IMG/VR virus record: IMGVR_UViG_3300050035_000086
Coordinates: 28,953 to 92,952 of that record
Direction: 5' to 3' (one strand)
DNA length: 64,000 nt
DNA from: a virus
A program made the translations under genes and the position numbers. Shown here in pieces: positions 26,235 through 34,369 of this stretch (positions are counted from its first letter, which is position 1; every line of letters starts with the position of its first letter). The notes under the pieces are model-generated. The model was given only the letters and a program-made list of their open reading frames with translations, did not search any database and was not told the DNA's origin.

Positions 26235-26949
26235 CGCTTAGTTCTCCTCTCCAAGTTGAAACCGATTCTCGAACTGCCGCTAAGAATACCTGTTTGTGCA
26301 ACTCATGCTCCGACTCGGACGTGATCTCCAGCACTTGTTTCCCCAACTTCCAGAACTCGTCTATCTCTTTTCTCTCGTCTGGCGTAGCGTAGAACCCGGG
26401 AAGCTCCAACCAAAGCCCAGAGGGAAGCTCGTGGACATGAAGAAGCTCATTTACCTTGACCCGAAGCTGGGCTGCTGTTACTTTGGGGCGAAGAGCGTAG
26501 TCCATTATCTGGACAGTATAGCATCCGTTTCCATCACCATCTTCATTATCCGTATCGTTGATTTCTGCGTGTACGTTTCCGTCGTTCTGGACCAGTCGTC
26601 TCAATTCATGAGCTTTAGTAATCCCAATCTCTTCCAACTTGCTCTCAGAAATATGCGGAAGCAAAACTTCAGCTACAGACAGTATAGCATACAATTGTGA
26701 CCTACGTCTATCTATTTTTTCGCGAATCGTCTCCAAGTAGGAAGAAAACCGGTCAAAACCGTAGGCTATCCAGTACTGCTGTAGCTTTACCTCCCGGAGA
26801 AGAGAACCGAGGCGGGCATAGGAATGGGAAAGTCTCTCTTCGTGGGAGCATATCTGACCGATGAGTGCATCAATTTCCTTTCCTTTTACGAGAGCGTCTT
26901 CCTGGTTTAGAGGAGGAAGGTAGGAAGGTATTGTCTGAATTTCGTTCAT
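26221..26949 (-). CDS. hypothetical DNA-binding-like protein
   Basis: 242 aa. Residues ~35-115 (LGSLLREVKLQQYWIAYGF ... IDRRRSQLYAILSVAEVLLPHI ... GITKAHELRRLV) resemble the helical DNA-binding region of phage and plasmid replication or DUF3102-type proteins. Residues ~150-156 are VQIMDY, encoded by an exact dispersed repeat. Coupled to the clamp gene by TAATG. Role in replication control is inferred from position. Confidence 0.55.
   Translation of the reverse strand: MNEIQTIPSYLPPLNQEDALVKGKEIDALIGQICSHEERLSHSYARLGSLLREVKLQQYWIAYGFDRFSSYLETIREKIDRRRSQLYAILSVAEVLLPHISESKLEEIGITKAHELRRLVQNDGNVHAEINDTDNEDGDGNGCYTVQIMDYALRPKVTAAQLRVKVNELLHVHELPSGLWLELPGFYATPDERKEIDEFWKLGKQVLEITSESEHELHKQVFLAAVRESVSTWRGELSDVKN
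26500..26514 (-). repeat. dispersed 15-bp repeat, exact
   Basis: Read as TVQIMD in the 242-aa gene. Directly upstream of it on the - strand stands TGCTATACT (26523-26515), an extended -10 look-alike. Confidence 0.9.
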
Positions 26950-28028
26950 TACTTCGTCTCCTTCTTCCCCGCCATCGGCATTACCAAAGTAGTCATATTT
27001 CCGGATTCCAGACGTATCGGCTTGTTCTTGTCTACTAGACCCAAAGTAGCCTCTTCCCCCGCTTTTGCCAAGAATGCGGACAGATACTTGGCCTTAACCC
27101 TCAGATTCGAGACAGTTACCGGCTGAAACAAGGGGTCCGGGTCGATCTGTTCGTAGGGCGCTTCGTCTGAGGCGGTTGATCCTACTCCAGTATTTCTATA
27201 TTGTACCACACCTTCGGCGAATTGTAAATCTATTCCTCCTTGATCTATAGATTCGTCAATTAAAGTCTCAACCGTACGGAGAGCAGCTACCCACTCCTCC
27301 GTCTTGAATCCGAACTTGAGCTTCGAAGGAATTGCCAGAAGCCCGTCAAAATTCGGGAACGTCTGGGTCGGTTTGGAAGCGAATACGCGGATTCCTCCCG
27401 ACTGGGCGTACAGGTGCGTATTGGATTCCCCGAGGGAGATCGTACCGTCCATTATCTGGACTATTGCAGCCGCCGGGAGATTCAACGTCATCTTGAATTC
27501 GAACGGGACTGAGTTGCCCACGGTCGCCACGGTAAGCACGTTCGCGTCTGTCCCCACAATTCGATAGCCGGATGGAGATTCTTCCTCGATACCCAAAGGC
27601 AGGCTCTGGAGCAGGACAACACCGCCGAACGCCGAAGCCTTATTAGGAGACGCCGAAGCAACAGCAATAGACAGGGCCTTCTTGAGATCGACAGAAGCCA
27701 GTTCCAGGACCTTGGTAGGAGGCTCGGGAATCTTGAGAGGCTTGATATCCTGGATTTCCAATTCGATCTTCGCGCGCGCCGACTTCAGAGACAGGAGCTT
27801 CTCTTCCTTGGCGATCTCGACTTGTCCGGACATTCGACCTACGACCTGAGAAAGCTTCTTTCCGTTGACCGAGAAAGTTCCCCCTAGTCCGGATAATGGA
27901 CTTTCTGAGACAACCCAAATGTCACTATCCTGGGCGCTTATGCCGTGCTCTCCGATTTGGTAGAACTCGGTACGAACCGGCGAGAACACCCTAAGACTTT
28001 TCTTTAGCTCTGTGGCGACTATGTTCAC
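26949..28028 (-). CDS. DNA polymerase sliding clamp (DnaN-like)
   Basis: 359 aa, three-repeat beta-clamp architecture typical of bacterial DnaN (~370 aa). KLSQVVGRMSGQVEIAKEE, RIVGTDANVLTVATV and the C-terminal PIRLESGNMTTLVMPM are characteristic. It encircles DNA and tethers the phage polymerase; the phage also encodes a clamp loader subunit (49620-50549). Start is a GTG after AAAGGG, overlapping the upstream stop (GTGA). Two dispersed repeats lie inside. Confidence 0.85.
   Translation of the reverse strand: MNIVATELKKSLRVFSPVRTEFYQIGEHGISAQDSDIWVVSESPLSGLGGTFSVNGKKLSQVVGRMSGQVEIAKEEKLLSLKSARAKIELEIQDIKPLKIPEPPTKVLELASVDLKKALSIAVASASPNKASAFGGVVLLQSLPLGIEEESPSGYRIVGTDANVLTVATVGNSVPFEFKMTLNLPAAAIVQIMDGTISLGESNTHLYAQSGGIRVFASKPTQTFPNFDGLLAIPSKLKFGFKTEEWVAALRTVETLIDESIDQGGIDLQFAEGVVQYRNTGVGSTASDEAPYEQIDPDPLFQPVTVSNLRVKAKYLSAFLAKAGEEATLGLVDKNKPIRLESGNMTTLVMPMAGKKETK
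27447..27461 (-). repeat. dispersed 15-bp repeat, exact
   Basis: Inside the clamp gene, read as VQIMDG. Confidence 0.9.
27887..27901 (+). repeat. dispersed 15-bp repeat, 1 mismatch
   Basis: GTCCGGATAATGGAC antisense in the clamp gene, read as SPLSGL. Confidence 0.85.
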
Positions 28029-28327
28029 TGATTATCCCTTTCATATCTTGCTTCTTCTAGCCACCCTTCAACCGGCATAGAGAATCGAGTGAGTCGGTCC
28101 CTAGATTCGTTGCATAATTCTAAGGCTCGAAATAGAAGATCTCTATCTGGACTGCCGAGAGATTCTTCTCTGTAGATCATTTTCTGAATCTCAGACAACG
28201 GCTTTCCAAATAGGGTGTTCCCAGGGTCGGACATAATCTCTTCTATAAGTCTTTCGCGTGATCGAAAGCTACCCAGCGATGCGTTGCCCACATTTTCTCG
28301 ATCTCCTAAATCCTCATTCAAACCCAT
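28025..28327 (-). CDS. hypothetical protein
   Basis: 100 aa from the ATG after GAGGAGG (28327). Helical, charged (RERLIEEIMSDPGN; DRDLLFRALELCNES). Lies between the clamp and a mobile nuclease; no family recognised. Confidence 0.6.
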   Translation of the reverse strand: MGLNEDLGDRENVGNASLGSFRSRERLIEEIMSDPGNTLFGKPLSEIQKMIYREESLGSPDRDLLFRALELCNESRDRLTRFSMPVEGWLEEARYERDNQ

Positions 28328-29501
28328 TTGGGTCCTCCTCTTCGTGGTTTGTATCCAACACTTTGGATTGTAACATACTGTCCATCCAATCCGCAATCTT
28401 TAAATGCTCCTCGGCGGTGCCGTCGTTTTTGAGCAGGTTTGCGCGATACGAAATAACAACAACGTTACCTTTAAAATATCCCAGAGAAGAATCAATTCTG
28501 TCGAGAGTCGGCGAATAACTTTCTAGTCGCCCAACCCCTCTCCGCAAAATCCAACCGAAAACGGGACATATTCTCGGTATTTGTATATCTTCTTTGGTAA
28601 GTTCAAACAACAAATCTCGATCTTTGGCTCTTCTCTTCGCGTTATGGTACATACTGACTACAATTTGCTTAACTTCCTTACTAAGCGACAAAAACTCCCC
28701 CGAAGGGTGCCCGGAAGACATCCATTCTGAAATTCTTCTGTGTTCCTCCGCAGTTCCACTATTTTTGATTCGATTAGCTCTATTCGAAATTACAAATATG
28801 TTGTCAGGAACGTATCCCATGTTAGGAATAAAGCGATCCAAAGAAGGAGAATTATCCCCAGAAACCCCCCGCGCGCGGCGAATAGGTATCCCAAGAACTG
28901 GACACGTAGCCGGAACTGATATATCATCCTCCGTGATTGAAAAAGGAATAAAGAATTTTTCGGCTCTTGTTTTTGCACCATCTACCAACCCCTTCTCTAG
29001 GTGCGTGTCTTCGTACACGTCCTGATAAAGTTTCATGTACCTTTTGTGTTCAGGGGTTTGTTGCCTCTCTCTGTTTCTCTGTTTTGTGGACTCTTTTTGC
29101 CTATAATCGCGCTGAGCTTTCTTACTCTGGGGTGTATTTCTGTACGCCCCTTGATACTCCCGCATGTACTCGATACGGTTTTGAGTCTCTCGGTATTTCT
29201 TTTGGCATGTCTTGCAGCTACTGCATTTTCCATCTTCTTTGGTTGTATCTCGGCTAAAATTCATTAGCTCTTGGGACTCTCCGCAGGTTCCGCATACTTT
29301 AAACAGAGCCTGCCCAAGAGGCGCGGCAAGCAATAGGTTATTTTTCTTCCTGTTTCTTTCGGCGCGCTCTGCGTCAGATTCTTTTTGGCACTCCTTACAT
29401 CTTGCTTGCAGTCCATCTTTAGCTTTTCTGTTTTTAGAAAAGCATTCTACTTTCTTGGATTTTCCGCAAGTACAACATGATTTTTCTGCTTTTTGGATCA
29501 T
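28314..29501 (-). CDS. homing-type endonuclease with duplicated zinc-finger and nuclease domains
   Basis: 395 aa built as two pairs. Two N-terminal zinc modules: CCTCGKSKKVECFSKN ... CKEC and CGTCGESQELMNFSRD ... CKTC. A charged helical linker (~110-165) follows, then two nuclease modules: ATCPVLGIPIRR ... SPSLDRFIPNMGYVPDNIFVIS and RICPVFGWILRR ... SPTLDRIDSSLGYFKGNVVVIS, each closing with RANxxKNxGTAEEH. The LDR..GY..N pattern is the phage His-Me/HNH type. It sits between the primase-helicase and clamp genes, a favoured position for homing enzymes. Confidence 0.7.
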   Translation of the reverse strand: MIQKAEKSCCTCGKSKKVECFSKNRKAKDGLQARCKECQKESDAERAERNRKKNNLLLAAPLGQALFKVCGTCGESQELMNFSRDTTKEDGKCSSCKTCQKKYRETQNRIEYMREYQGAYRNTPQSKKAQRDYRQKESTKQRNRERQQTPEHKRYMKLYQDVYEDTHLEKGLVDGAKTRAEKFFIPFSITEDDISVPATCPVLGIPIRRARGVSGDNSPSLDRFIPNMGYVPDNIFVISNRANRIKNSGTAEEHRRISEWMSSGHPSGEFLSLSKEVKQIVVSMYHNAKRRAKDRDLLFELTKEDIQIPRICPVFGWILRRGVGRLESYSPTLDRIDSSLGYFKGNVVVISYRANLLKNDGTAEEHLKIADWMDSMLQSKVLDTNHEEEDPNGFE

Positions 29502-31369
29502 TGTTCCTCTTCGTACCGGTCCGAAATTTGCTCGAAGCTGGCGAACTCACCAAACGATGTCAGATAGCAAGCCGAGTTTCCGGTTCCCATCGAGCGACCC
29601 TTCAGGAGCTTCACTAACGTTTTATCCTCGTACACTCCCTTAGTCATCGTGGGGTCGTCTGCTTTGTTTAGTTCTCGGTGAATCGTAACCACTGAGTTTG
29701 AGGCGTCCGCCCAAGCTCCGGAACCTTTTGCATCTGTCAGATGAATCTGCTTGCCCTTTGTCTGCTGCGTTGCCTTCCGGGGCTGACCCACGTTAAAGAA
29801 CACAACCTTGTAGGTCTCAGCTATCTGCTTGATCCGGGTCATTGCCGCTGTCTGCACCTGCGTCTCGTTGTTCATTCCCGTGGTCAGGTGGTGGAAGTGA
29901 TCCAACACGACCCCATATGGCGACAAACGTTTAATAGCAGCCTCAAGTAGATCAAGGACCGCGTTGATGTCATTCAAAACTGGATCAAACCCCACGTAAT
30001 ATTCCACGCCTTCCAACTCATTCGCGGCCTGTTTCTTATCAAAGCCGGTCAGAAAATTTCTATCTTTCCTGAGAACCTGCGCTGTCACCATTGTAGCAAT
30101 CTCAGCAGGACGCATTTCGGCTTGGAAGTTTACAAACGACCGACCGTACTTCCTGGCATTATACAAAGTCCATTGTAACACAAAAGTGCTCTTGCCCATA
30201 CCACTATTCGTGGCATTGATTCCGACCACGTCCCCAGGCATGATGTTCACCATTGTGTCTACGTCGTGCCACGGAGCGCGCATTCTATCTGGGTGATCAG
30301 AGAGAACCGCGTCATCTCCGGACCGCATAGTTTCCTGCAAGGAATATACAGAGGGCATAGGCTGTGACTTAGCCTTGCTTGTCAACTCGTCTACAAGATT
30401 CTTGAATTTTGAAAGGTCTCGTCCGCAGGCTTCGAGGAACGTCTGGTTGCCGTCCTTCATTCCTTCTGGCCAAGTTAGTAGATAGGTCTTCTCCCCCAAC
30501 TCCTTCCATAATTTTTCCATGTACCCGGAGCCGGTTGCGTCCGTATCCCCAGCCAAGACCACGTAGGACGCCTTCATCAACTGGTCCTTCATACCGGGTG
30601 TTAGCTTTGTTCCCGCAGAAGGAACGGATACCGAACACAATCCTATTTGAGCGAGAGCTGCGCAATCGAACTCACCCTCAACTACGTAGACAGGTTCAAA
30701 ACAGTCAATGGCTTCCGTATTAAACAAAGCCGTAGACATCCCCGGCTGACGGCTGAACCCTCCTGGTTTTTTCCTGACGATTGATCTGTACTTGACACCA
30801 ATAACCTTATCCCCTTCGATTGAAGGAAAGGCAATCCATCCCTTGTCTGCTAGGTCTGCTCCTTCGTTTCCAGACAAAGACCCAATATTTTGTGCAAAGC
30901 CAAGTCTTAGCTGCTGGGCCGTTGCAAGTGTTATTCCGCGTTCCTCCCGGAGAAACGTACACGCGGCTTCTGAGTTTGCCAAAGCCTTCTCTAGTGCGCC
31001 CCACCTACTCAGGTCGATGGTTTTATAAACCTTAGACTCAGCTACTGGGCGAAAAGTAGATTCCACCTTGGTCTTAGCTTCCTCCCAAGATGAGGTCTGT
31101 CCAATTTCTTTCTTGACTTTTTCCAAAGCCGTCGCGAAGTCGCAGTTATCTACTTCCTGTAAAAACTGGAATATGTTGCCTGTTTTTCCGCACCCGAAAC
31201 ATTGGAATCTCTGGTCATCAAAAACGTTGAAACTGGCGGTCTTCTCAGTGTGCCCAGGTAGCGGGCATAGTCCCGCGTAGGATTTACCGCTATTCCTCTT
31301 CAGATGAGTATATTTCCCGTAGATTTTAAGAACCGCCGGGTTTTCTTTGATTTCGTCCAGATTATCCAC
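29498..31369 (-). CDS. DNA primase-helicase
   Basis: 623 aa from the GTG at 31369, which overlaps the upstream stop as TAGTG; a TTG at 31378 is an alternative. N-terminal CHC2 zinc finger (C35, H40, C57, C60), TOPRIM primase core (YVVEGEFDCAAL with E232; LAGDTDATG at ~273-280), then a RecA/DnaB helicase with Walker A ATNSGMGKST (386-395), Walker B GVVLDHFHHL and a KGSGAWADASNSVVTIHR segment. It makes primers and unwinds DNA at the fork, like T7 gp4. Works with the clamp, loader and family A polymerase encoded here. Confidence 0.9.
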   Translation of the reverse strand: MDNLDEIKENPAVLKIYGKYTHLKRNSGKSYAGLCPLPGHTEKTASFNVFDDQRFQCFGCGKTGNIFQFLQEVDNCDFATALEKVKKEIGQTSSWEEAKTKVESTFRPVAESKVYKTIDLSRWGALEKALANSEAACTFLREERGITLATAQQLRLGFAQNIGSLSGNEGADLADKGWIAFPSIEGDKVIGVKYRSIVRKKPGGFSRQPGMSTALFNTEAIDCFEPVYVVEGEFDCAALAQIGLCSVSVPSAGTKLTPGMKDQLMKASYVVLAGDTDATGSGYMEKLWKELGEKTYLLTWPEGMKDGNQTFLEACGRDLSKFKNLVDELTSKAKSQPMPSVYSLQETMRSGDDAVLSDHPDRMRAPWHDVDTMVNIMPGDVVGINATNSGMGKSTFVLQWTLYNARKYGRSFVNFQAEMRPAEIATMVTAQVLRKDRNFLTGFDKKQAANELEGVEYYVGFDPVLNDINAVLDLLEAAIKRLSPYGVVLDHFHHLTTGMNNETQVQTAAMTRIKQIAETYKVVFFNVGQPRKATQQTKGKQIHLTDAKGSGAWADASNSVVTIHRELNKADDPTMTKGVYEDKTLVKLLKGRSMGTGNSACYLTSFGEFASFEQISDRYEEEQ

Positions 31370-31599
31370 TATGTCCAATCCCCTTGTATATCCCTACTCC
31401 GAAGTTGCCTCCGGAATTCGACCCAGTCTTCGTCTTCGTCGAGCTGGACAGTAATTATCTCAGACGCTTTGTCTATAGCAGTTGGGGCGCTGAAAGTAAT
31501 TCCGAAGAATTCACCCCGGCGCTCTAGGTACTCTCCTGCGAACAAGATGAGATCGGGTAGGGGCTCGTTATTTCTCAAGCTGAATTCACTGATTAGCAT
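31369..31599 (-). CDS. hypothetical protein
   Basis: 76 aa from the ATG after AGGAG (MLISEFSLRNNEPLPDLILF). Its stop overlaps the primase start. Very acidic in the second half. Function unknown. Confidence 0.55.
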   Translation of the reverse strand: MLISEFSLRNNEPLPDLILFAGEYLERRGEFFGITFSAPTAIDKASEIITVQLDEDEDWVEFRRQLRSRDIQGDWT

Positions 31600-31607
31600 G
31601 TCATCTC

Positions 31608-31745
31608 CTACACTTCCAGTTTGTATCCGTTGTTTTCGGCCCACGTTTCAAGCTGCTCTGCCGAGAACACATCGTCTGGCTCTAGGTTGTTTTGAATCCA
31701 AGACACAGAGTCATCGTTCAGCGCACTACTAAAATCAGGTCTCAT
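31608..31745 (-). CDS. small hypothetical protein
   Basis: 45 aa (MRPDFSSALNDDSVSWIQNN onward). GGAGGAAGT site before the ATG; ends just before the next ribosome binding site. Acidic; no family recognised. Confidence 0.55.
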   Translation of the reverse strand: MRPDFSSALNDDSVSWIQNNLEPDDVFSAEQLETWAENNGYKLEV

Positions 31746-32320
31746 ACTTCCTCCTCTTTCCTCGGACTAACCAGAATCGCGGTTGAGTAGTCAGGCTCCC
31801 AAAGTTGAATCGACTCGTTCGCTTTATTGAACTCCGTCAATGCCGCTTCGAGTTCTTCGAGACCGTTTAGGTCTGACGTACCGGCATCTTCCCACATGTT
31901 GTCCAAAAGATTGCAAGTTACATCTTCCAAATCAACCGTAGGCAAACCGTGAGTTTTGCAGGCCCAGACATATTCAGGCTCCTGCCCCTCTTCGTACCGG
32001 TCGATGGCCTCATCTACAGACTCATAAAATTCATCGCCATCAAGAACGTGATCTCCGGTATATTCTGCCTCCGTGATCTTGGTGGCCTTCTCAAATCGGT
32101 CCCACTCTTTCTTGCTTTCCTTCAGGACCCACTCTTTGTGTTCGCATTCCTCGCAGACTTTGTAGGAGCCATAACGCTTGATTGTCTTTCCGCAAGCGCA
32201 CAGACGCTCTCCGTGGCAGAAGTCCGCCTCTTCCTTCGTTCGGGCGACTACTTTACACTCCGAACAGTAGAAGATTCCCGCAGTAGTTCCGTCTGCTTTA
32301 AAAAGCTCGATTGCTGACAT
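31742..32320 (-). CDS. Cys-rich hypothetical protein
   Basis: 192 aa from the ATG after GAGGAGGA. Several Cys pairs in the first 80 residues (CSEC, CACG, CEEC) suggest zinc ribbons; the C-terminal part is acidic. First gene after the extended -10 promoter and exact repeat at 32332-32363. Function unknown. Confidence 0.6.
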   Translation of the reverse strand: MSAIELFKADGTTAGIFYCSECKVVARTKEEADFCHGERLCACGKTIKRYGSYKVCEECEHKEWVLKESKKEWDRFEKATKITEAEYTGDHVLDGDEFYESVDEAIDRYEEGQEPEYVWACKTHGLPTVDLEDVTCNLLDNMWEDAGTSDLNGLEELEAALTEFNKANESIQLWEPDYSTAILVSPRKEEEV

Positions 32321-32331
32321 TATTCCTCCTC

Positions 32332-32346
32332 GTCCATTATCTGGAC
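32332..32346 (-). repeat. dispersed 15-bp repeat, exact, at a transcription start
   Basis: Begins 8 bp downstream of the -10 box at 32355-32360 on the - strand, so it should cover +1, and lies 12 bp before the ATG at 32320. Confidence 0.9.
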
Positions 32347-32354
32347 ACAAAACA

Positions 32355-32363
32355 ATTATATCA
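32355..32363 (-). promoter_or_regulatory. extended -10 promoter
   Basis: TGATATAAT on the - strand (TG-n-TATAAT); no good -35. The exact repeat 32332-32346 follows at the expected start site. The box overlaps the stop codon of the DUF1376 gene. Confidence 0.6.
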
Positions 32364-33534
32364 CAGCTTTGTCAGTTTCGGACAACAAATCTGCGAGAGG
32401 ATCGAAGATATTTTCGTCTGCCTGCTTCATCTTCTCTCGCGCTTGCCGGTCAATCTCGGCTTCTTCTTGGAGTCGTAGGGCGGTCGCGTCTCTCAGGGTC
32501 TTGGCTTTTTCGGCTTCCTGCTTCTGCTTCCGAGCGGAGTACGCGAGGTTGTCCACTATCTGGACAAACTTTCCAGGGGCGTACGACAGGTTTTTGGTAT
32601 CATTCAGGTCCTGCGTTTCGACCCAGGTTTTGAACGCCGACTTGATTTCCTCGGCGGTGAACTCTTTCAGCACTTCTGCTAACCGCGCCCGTTGCTTGTC
32701 TAAGAAGCATACAAGGCCCCCAGACGCGTAGGAAAGCTCCCGGACTAGGGAAACTACCTCTGGGTCTTTGGCGGAGGCTTGTAGAGGCGAATCTGACCTC
32801 AAACGATCCTCAGCGCTCTTCAGGTATGAGGAAATGGCACCATACGGAAAGTCGTCTCCTTGATTTTCCTGAATCCACTCTTCAAAGTCACGGGCAACTG
32901 CGCCGGTCCCGTGGGCGATACCGAGAGCCTTAACGTCGTCCCAGGTTCCTTTGTGGCCACCTGCCTTGGCTCCGTACTGCGCTGCAATTTTGGTAAGTTC
33001 GTCTTTCAGCTTCATAGTTTCTCCTTGTCCGTTATCTGGATTTTCAAAATCTTCTTCAGAGAAAATTTCAGCATCTTGCTCTGAAATGCTCTGCTCTGTA
33101 TCTGCTCTGCTCTGCTCTGCTATATGGCAAATTGTGGCAAGCTCTGGCAATTGCTTAGCATTTGCTTGTCGTTCCTTTGTTTTCTTCATTTTAGCCAAAG
33201 CTCCTGCTTTTCCTGCTCTGGCCCTCTCGGCTCGTACCGCATCGTCGTCTGTTCTCTGCTTCTCCAGCTTAGAGTTGACTAGAGAACCATCTTCTTGCTC
33301 TTCAAAGAAGACCTTGAGGGACGGCCAGCATTCAGACATAACTTCTACTGGGCACCCACAGATGTCTGCAAGCTCCTCTATTTTTGAAGGGATCGACCCT
33401 TCACACCACTGCTCATCCAGAAGATCGCGGTAGAGACCTCGGGCTACATAGTCCAAACGCTGAACCTTTCGGTTGGCGCGCCAGTCTCTCCACAGCCATT
33501 TGAAATAGGGCAGGGGCTCCGTATTTTTTCCCAC
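32356..33534 (-). CDS. DUF1376 replication-type protein
   Basis: 392 aa starting at GTG after GGGAGGG. The N-terminal ~95 residues (YFKWLWRDWRANRKVQRLDY, VARGLYRDLLDEQWCEGSIP) are the DUF1376 winged-helix domain found in phage replisome organisers. A Lys/Ala linker leads to a helical C-terminal region with a coiled coil (KQKQEAEKAKTLRDATALRL). Probably binds the origin or loads the helicase. Its promoter at 33582-33587 carries repeat elements on both sides. Confidence 0.7.
   Translation of the reverse strand: MGKNTEPLPYFKWLWRDWRANRKVQRLDYVARGLYRDLLDEQWCEGSIPSKIEELADICGCPVEVMSECWPSLKVFFEEQEDGSLVNSKLEKQRTDDDAVRAERARAGKAGALAKMKKTKERQANAKQLPELATICHIAEQSRADTEQSISEQDAEIFSEEDFENPDNGQGETMKLKDELTKIAAQYGAKAGGHKGTWDDVKALGIAHGTGAVARDFEEWIQENQGDDFPYGAISSYLKSAEDRLRSDSPLQASAKDPEVVSLVRELSYASGGLVCFLDKQRARLAEVLKEFTAEEIKSAFKTWVETQDLNDTKNLSYAPGKFVQIVDNLAYSARKQKQEAEKAKTLRDATALRLQEEAEIDRQAREKMKQADENIFDPLADLLSETDKAVI
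32551..32565 (-). repeat. dispersed 15-bp repeat, 1 mismatch
   Basis: GTCCACTATCTGGAC on +, inside the DUF1376 gene, read as VQIVD; both 5-bp arms intact. Confidence 0.8.
33027..33041 (-). repeat. dispersed 15-bp repeat, 2 mismatches
   Basis: GTCCGTTATCTGGAT on +, read as NPDNGQ in the DUF1376 gene. Confidence 0.7.
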
Positions 33535-33550
33535 AGATCGTCCCTCCCAT

Positions 33551-33578
33551 CGTAAAACGTTATTTCCAGTCGTAAAAC
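33551..33578 (-). promoter_or_regulatory. pair of GTTTTACG repeats, 20 bp apart
   Basis: CGTAAAAC at 33551-33558 and 33571-33578 (GTTTTACG on the - strand) lie exactly two helical turns apart, between the -10 box and the GTG start of the DUF1376 gene. Likely a binding site for a regulator; which one is unknown. Confidence 0.5.
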
Positions 33579-33581
33579 AGT

Positions 33582-33587
33582 ATTATA
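33582..33587 (-). promoter_or_regulatory. -10 box of the DUF1376 gene promoter
   Basis: TATAAT on the - strand. The nearest -35-like hexamer is TGGATT, 16 bp upstream, formed by the end of the dispersed repeat at 33605-33619. Confidence 0.55.
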
Positions 33588-33604
33588 CTACCTGTTTCAT
33601 GGGA

Positions 33605-33619
33605 ATCCATTATCCGGAC
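33605..33619 (-). repeat. dispersed 15-bp repeat, 2 mismatches, at -35
   Basis: ATCCATTATCCGGAC on +, intergenic; overlaps the -35 position of the promoter with -10 at 33582-33587. Confidence 0.75.
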
Positions 33620-33622
33620 AGC

Positions 33623-34126
33623 TTAAAATTCAAGCAGAGACCCGTAGGGAACGTACAAAGGGTGCCAAGGTCTTCCCTCGTTCGTCTTTTTCAGGCACCA
33701 CAGTTTCCGATTTAGCAAAGCCGTAGTTTCTCGGACTCGGCGAATTAGGAACGTCTCGTTCTTGAAAGTTGATCCCCAGGCGGCTACTACGGTCTCCTCT
33801 GGTGGAATCTCTCGAACGTAGGAGTCATTCAGAGGGCCAACCACGTCCAGGCAGTCCCCATAATAGGCTTTTTGCAAATCCTTTGGGTTGGTTGCTCGGA
33901 ATGCGAACAGGTTGATAACCCGAATAGCATTGTATCCGTTGAGTTTAGCAAATCCGACACACTTTCTAATGGTCGGATCATCTTTGTCTGCATCGGCTGT
34001 GCTTGGGTTCAACATTACGAAATTCAGCACCTGTCGTGGATCAAACACGTCGTCCGGCCACTCTCGGTAAAGGGTATATCGGTACCTTCCGTCTTCGCTT
34101 ATTACAGCTTCCTTGTATGTTTCCAT
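33623..34126 (-). CDS. DUF1643 family protein
   Basis: 167 aa. FVMLNPSTADADKDDPTIRKC, VGFAKLNGYNAIRVINLFAFRATNPKDL and VVAAWGSTFKN are the DUF1643 signature. Function of the family is unknown. The start is set at the ATG inside a dispersed repeat, 8 bp from AAGG; an ATG eight codons upstream (34150) lacks a site. Confidence 0.7.
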   Translation of the reverse strand: METYKEAVISEDGRYRYTLYREWPDDVFDPRQVLNFVMLNPSTADADKDDPTIRKCVGFAKLNGYNAIRVINLFAFRATNPKDLQKAYYGDCLDVVGPLNDSYVREIPPEETVVAAWGSTFKNETFLIRRVRETTALLNRKLWCLKKTNEGRPWHPLYVPYGSLLEF

Positions 34127-34135
34127 TATCTGGAC
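34121..34135 (-). repeat. dispersed 15-bp repeat, 1 mismatch, at a start codon
   Basis: Between AAGG and ATG of the DUF1643 gene; its ATG is the probable start. In the longer frame it reads VQIME. Confidence 0.85.
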
Positions 34136-34150
34136 CTTTTTGCCGGACAT

Positions 34151-34369
34151 TTAACCGGACACTTCCTCTTCGTCCGGAGCAAGATACTTCAAGTCTAGCG
34201 GGTGTACGGGGACATCGAACTTCTGGCCATCGAAGCGGACATGGACGTACATATCGTAGGACCGTTTTCGCACTACCGTCCCGAACTCAGGTCTATGGCC
34301 TTCCATAGAAACCCTCTGTCCAATTTCAACGGGAACTCCATAATACTGTTTTACATATTCGTAGGCCAT
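34151..34369 (-). CDS. hypothetical protein, SH3-like
   Basis: 72 aa, beta-rich (VEIGQRVSMEGHRPEFGTVV, YDMYVHVRFDGQKFDVPVHP), with the look of a small SH3/KOW-type barrel. Function unknown. Confidence 0.6.
   Translation of the reverse strand: MAYEYVKQYYGVPVEIGQRVSMEGHRPEFGTVVRKRSYDMYVHVRFDGQKFDVPVHPLDLKYLAPDEEEVSG

Noticed and set aside
31355-31372. GTCCAGATTATCCAC at the start of the primase-helicase gene as a repeat copy
   Set aside because: The right arm is lost (CCAC instead of GGAC); it may be a degenerate copy but is not counted.
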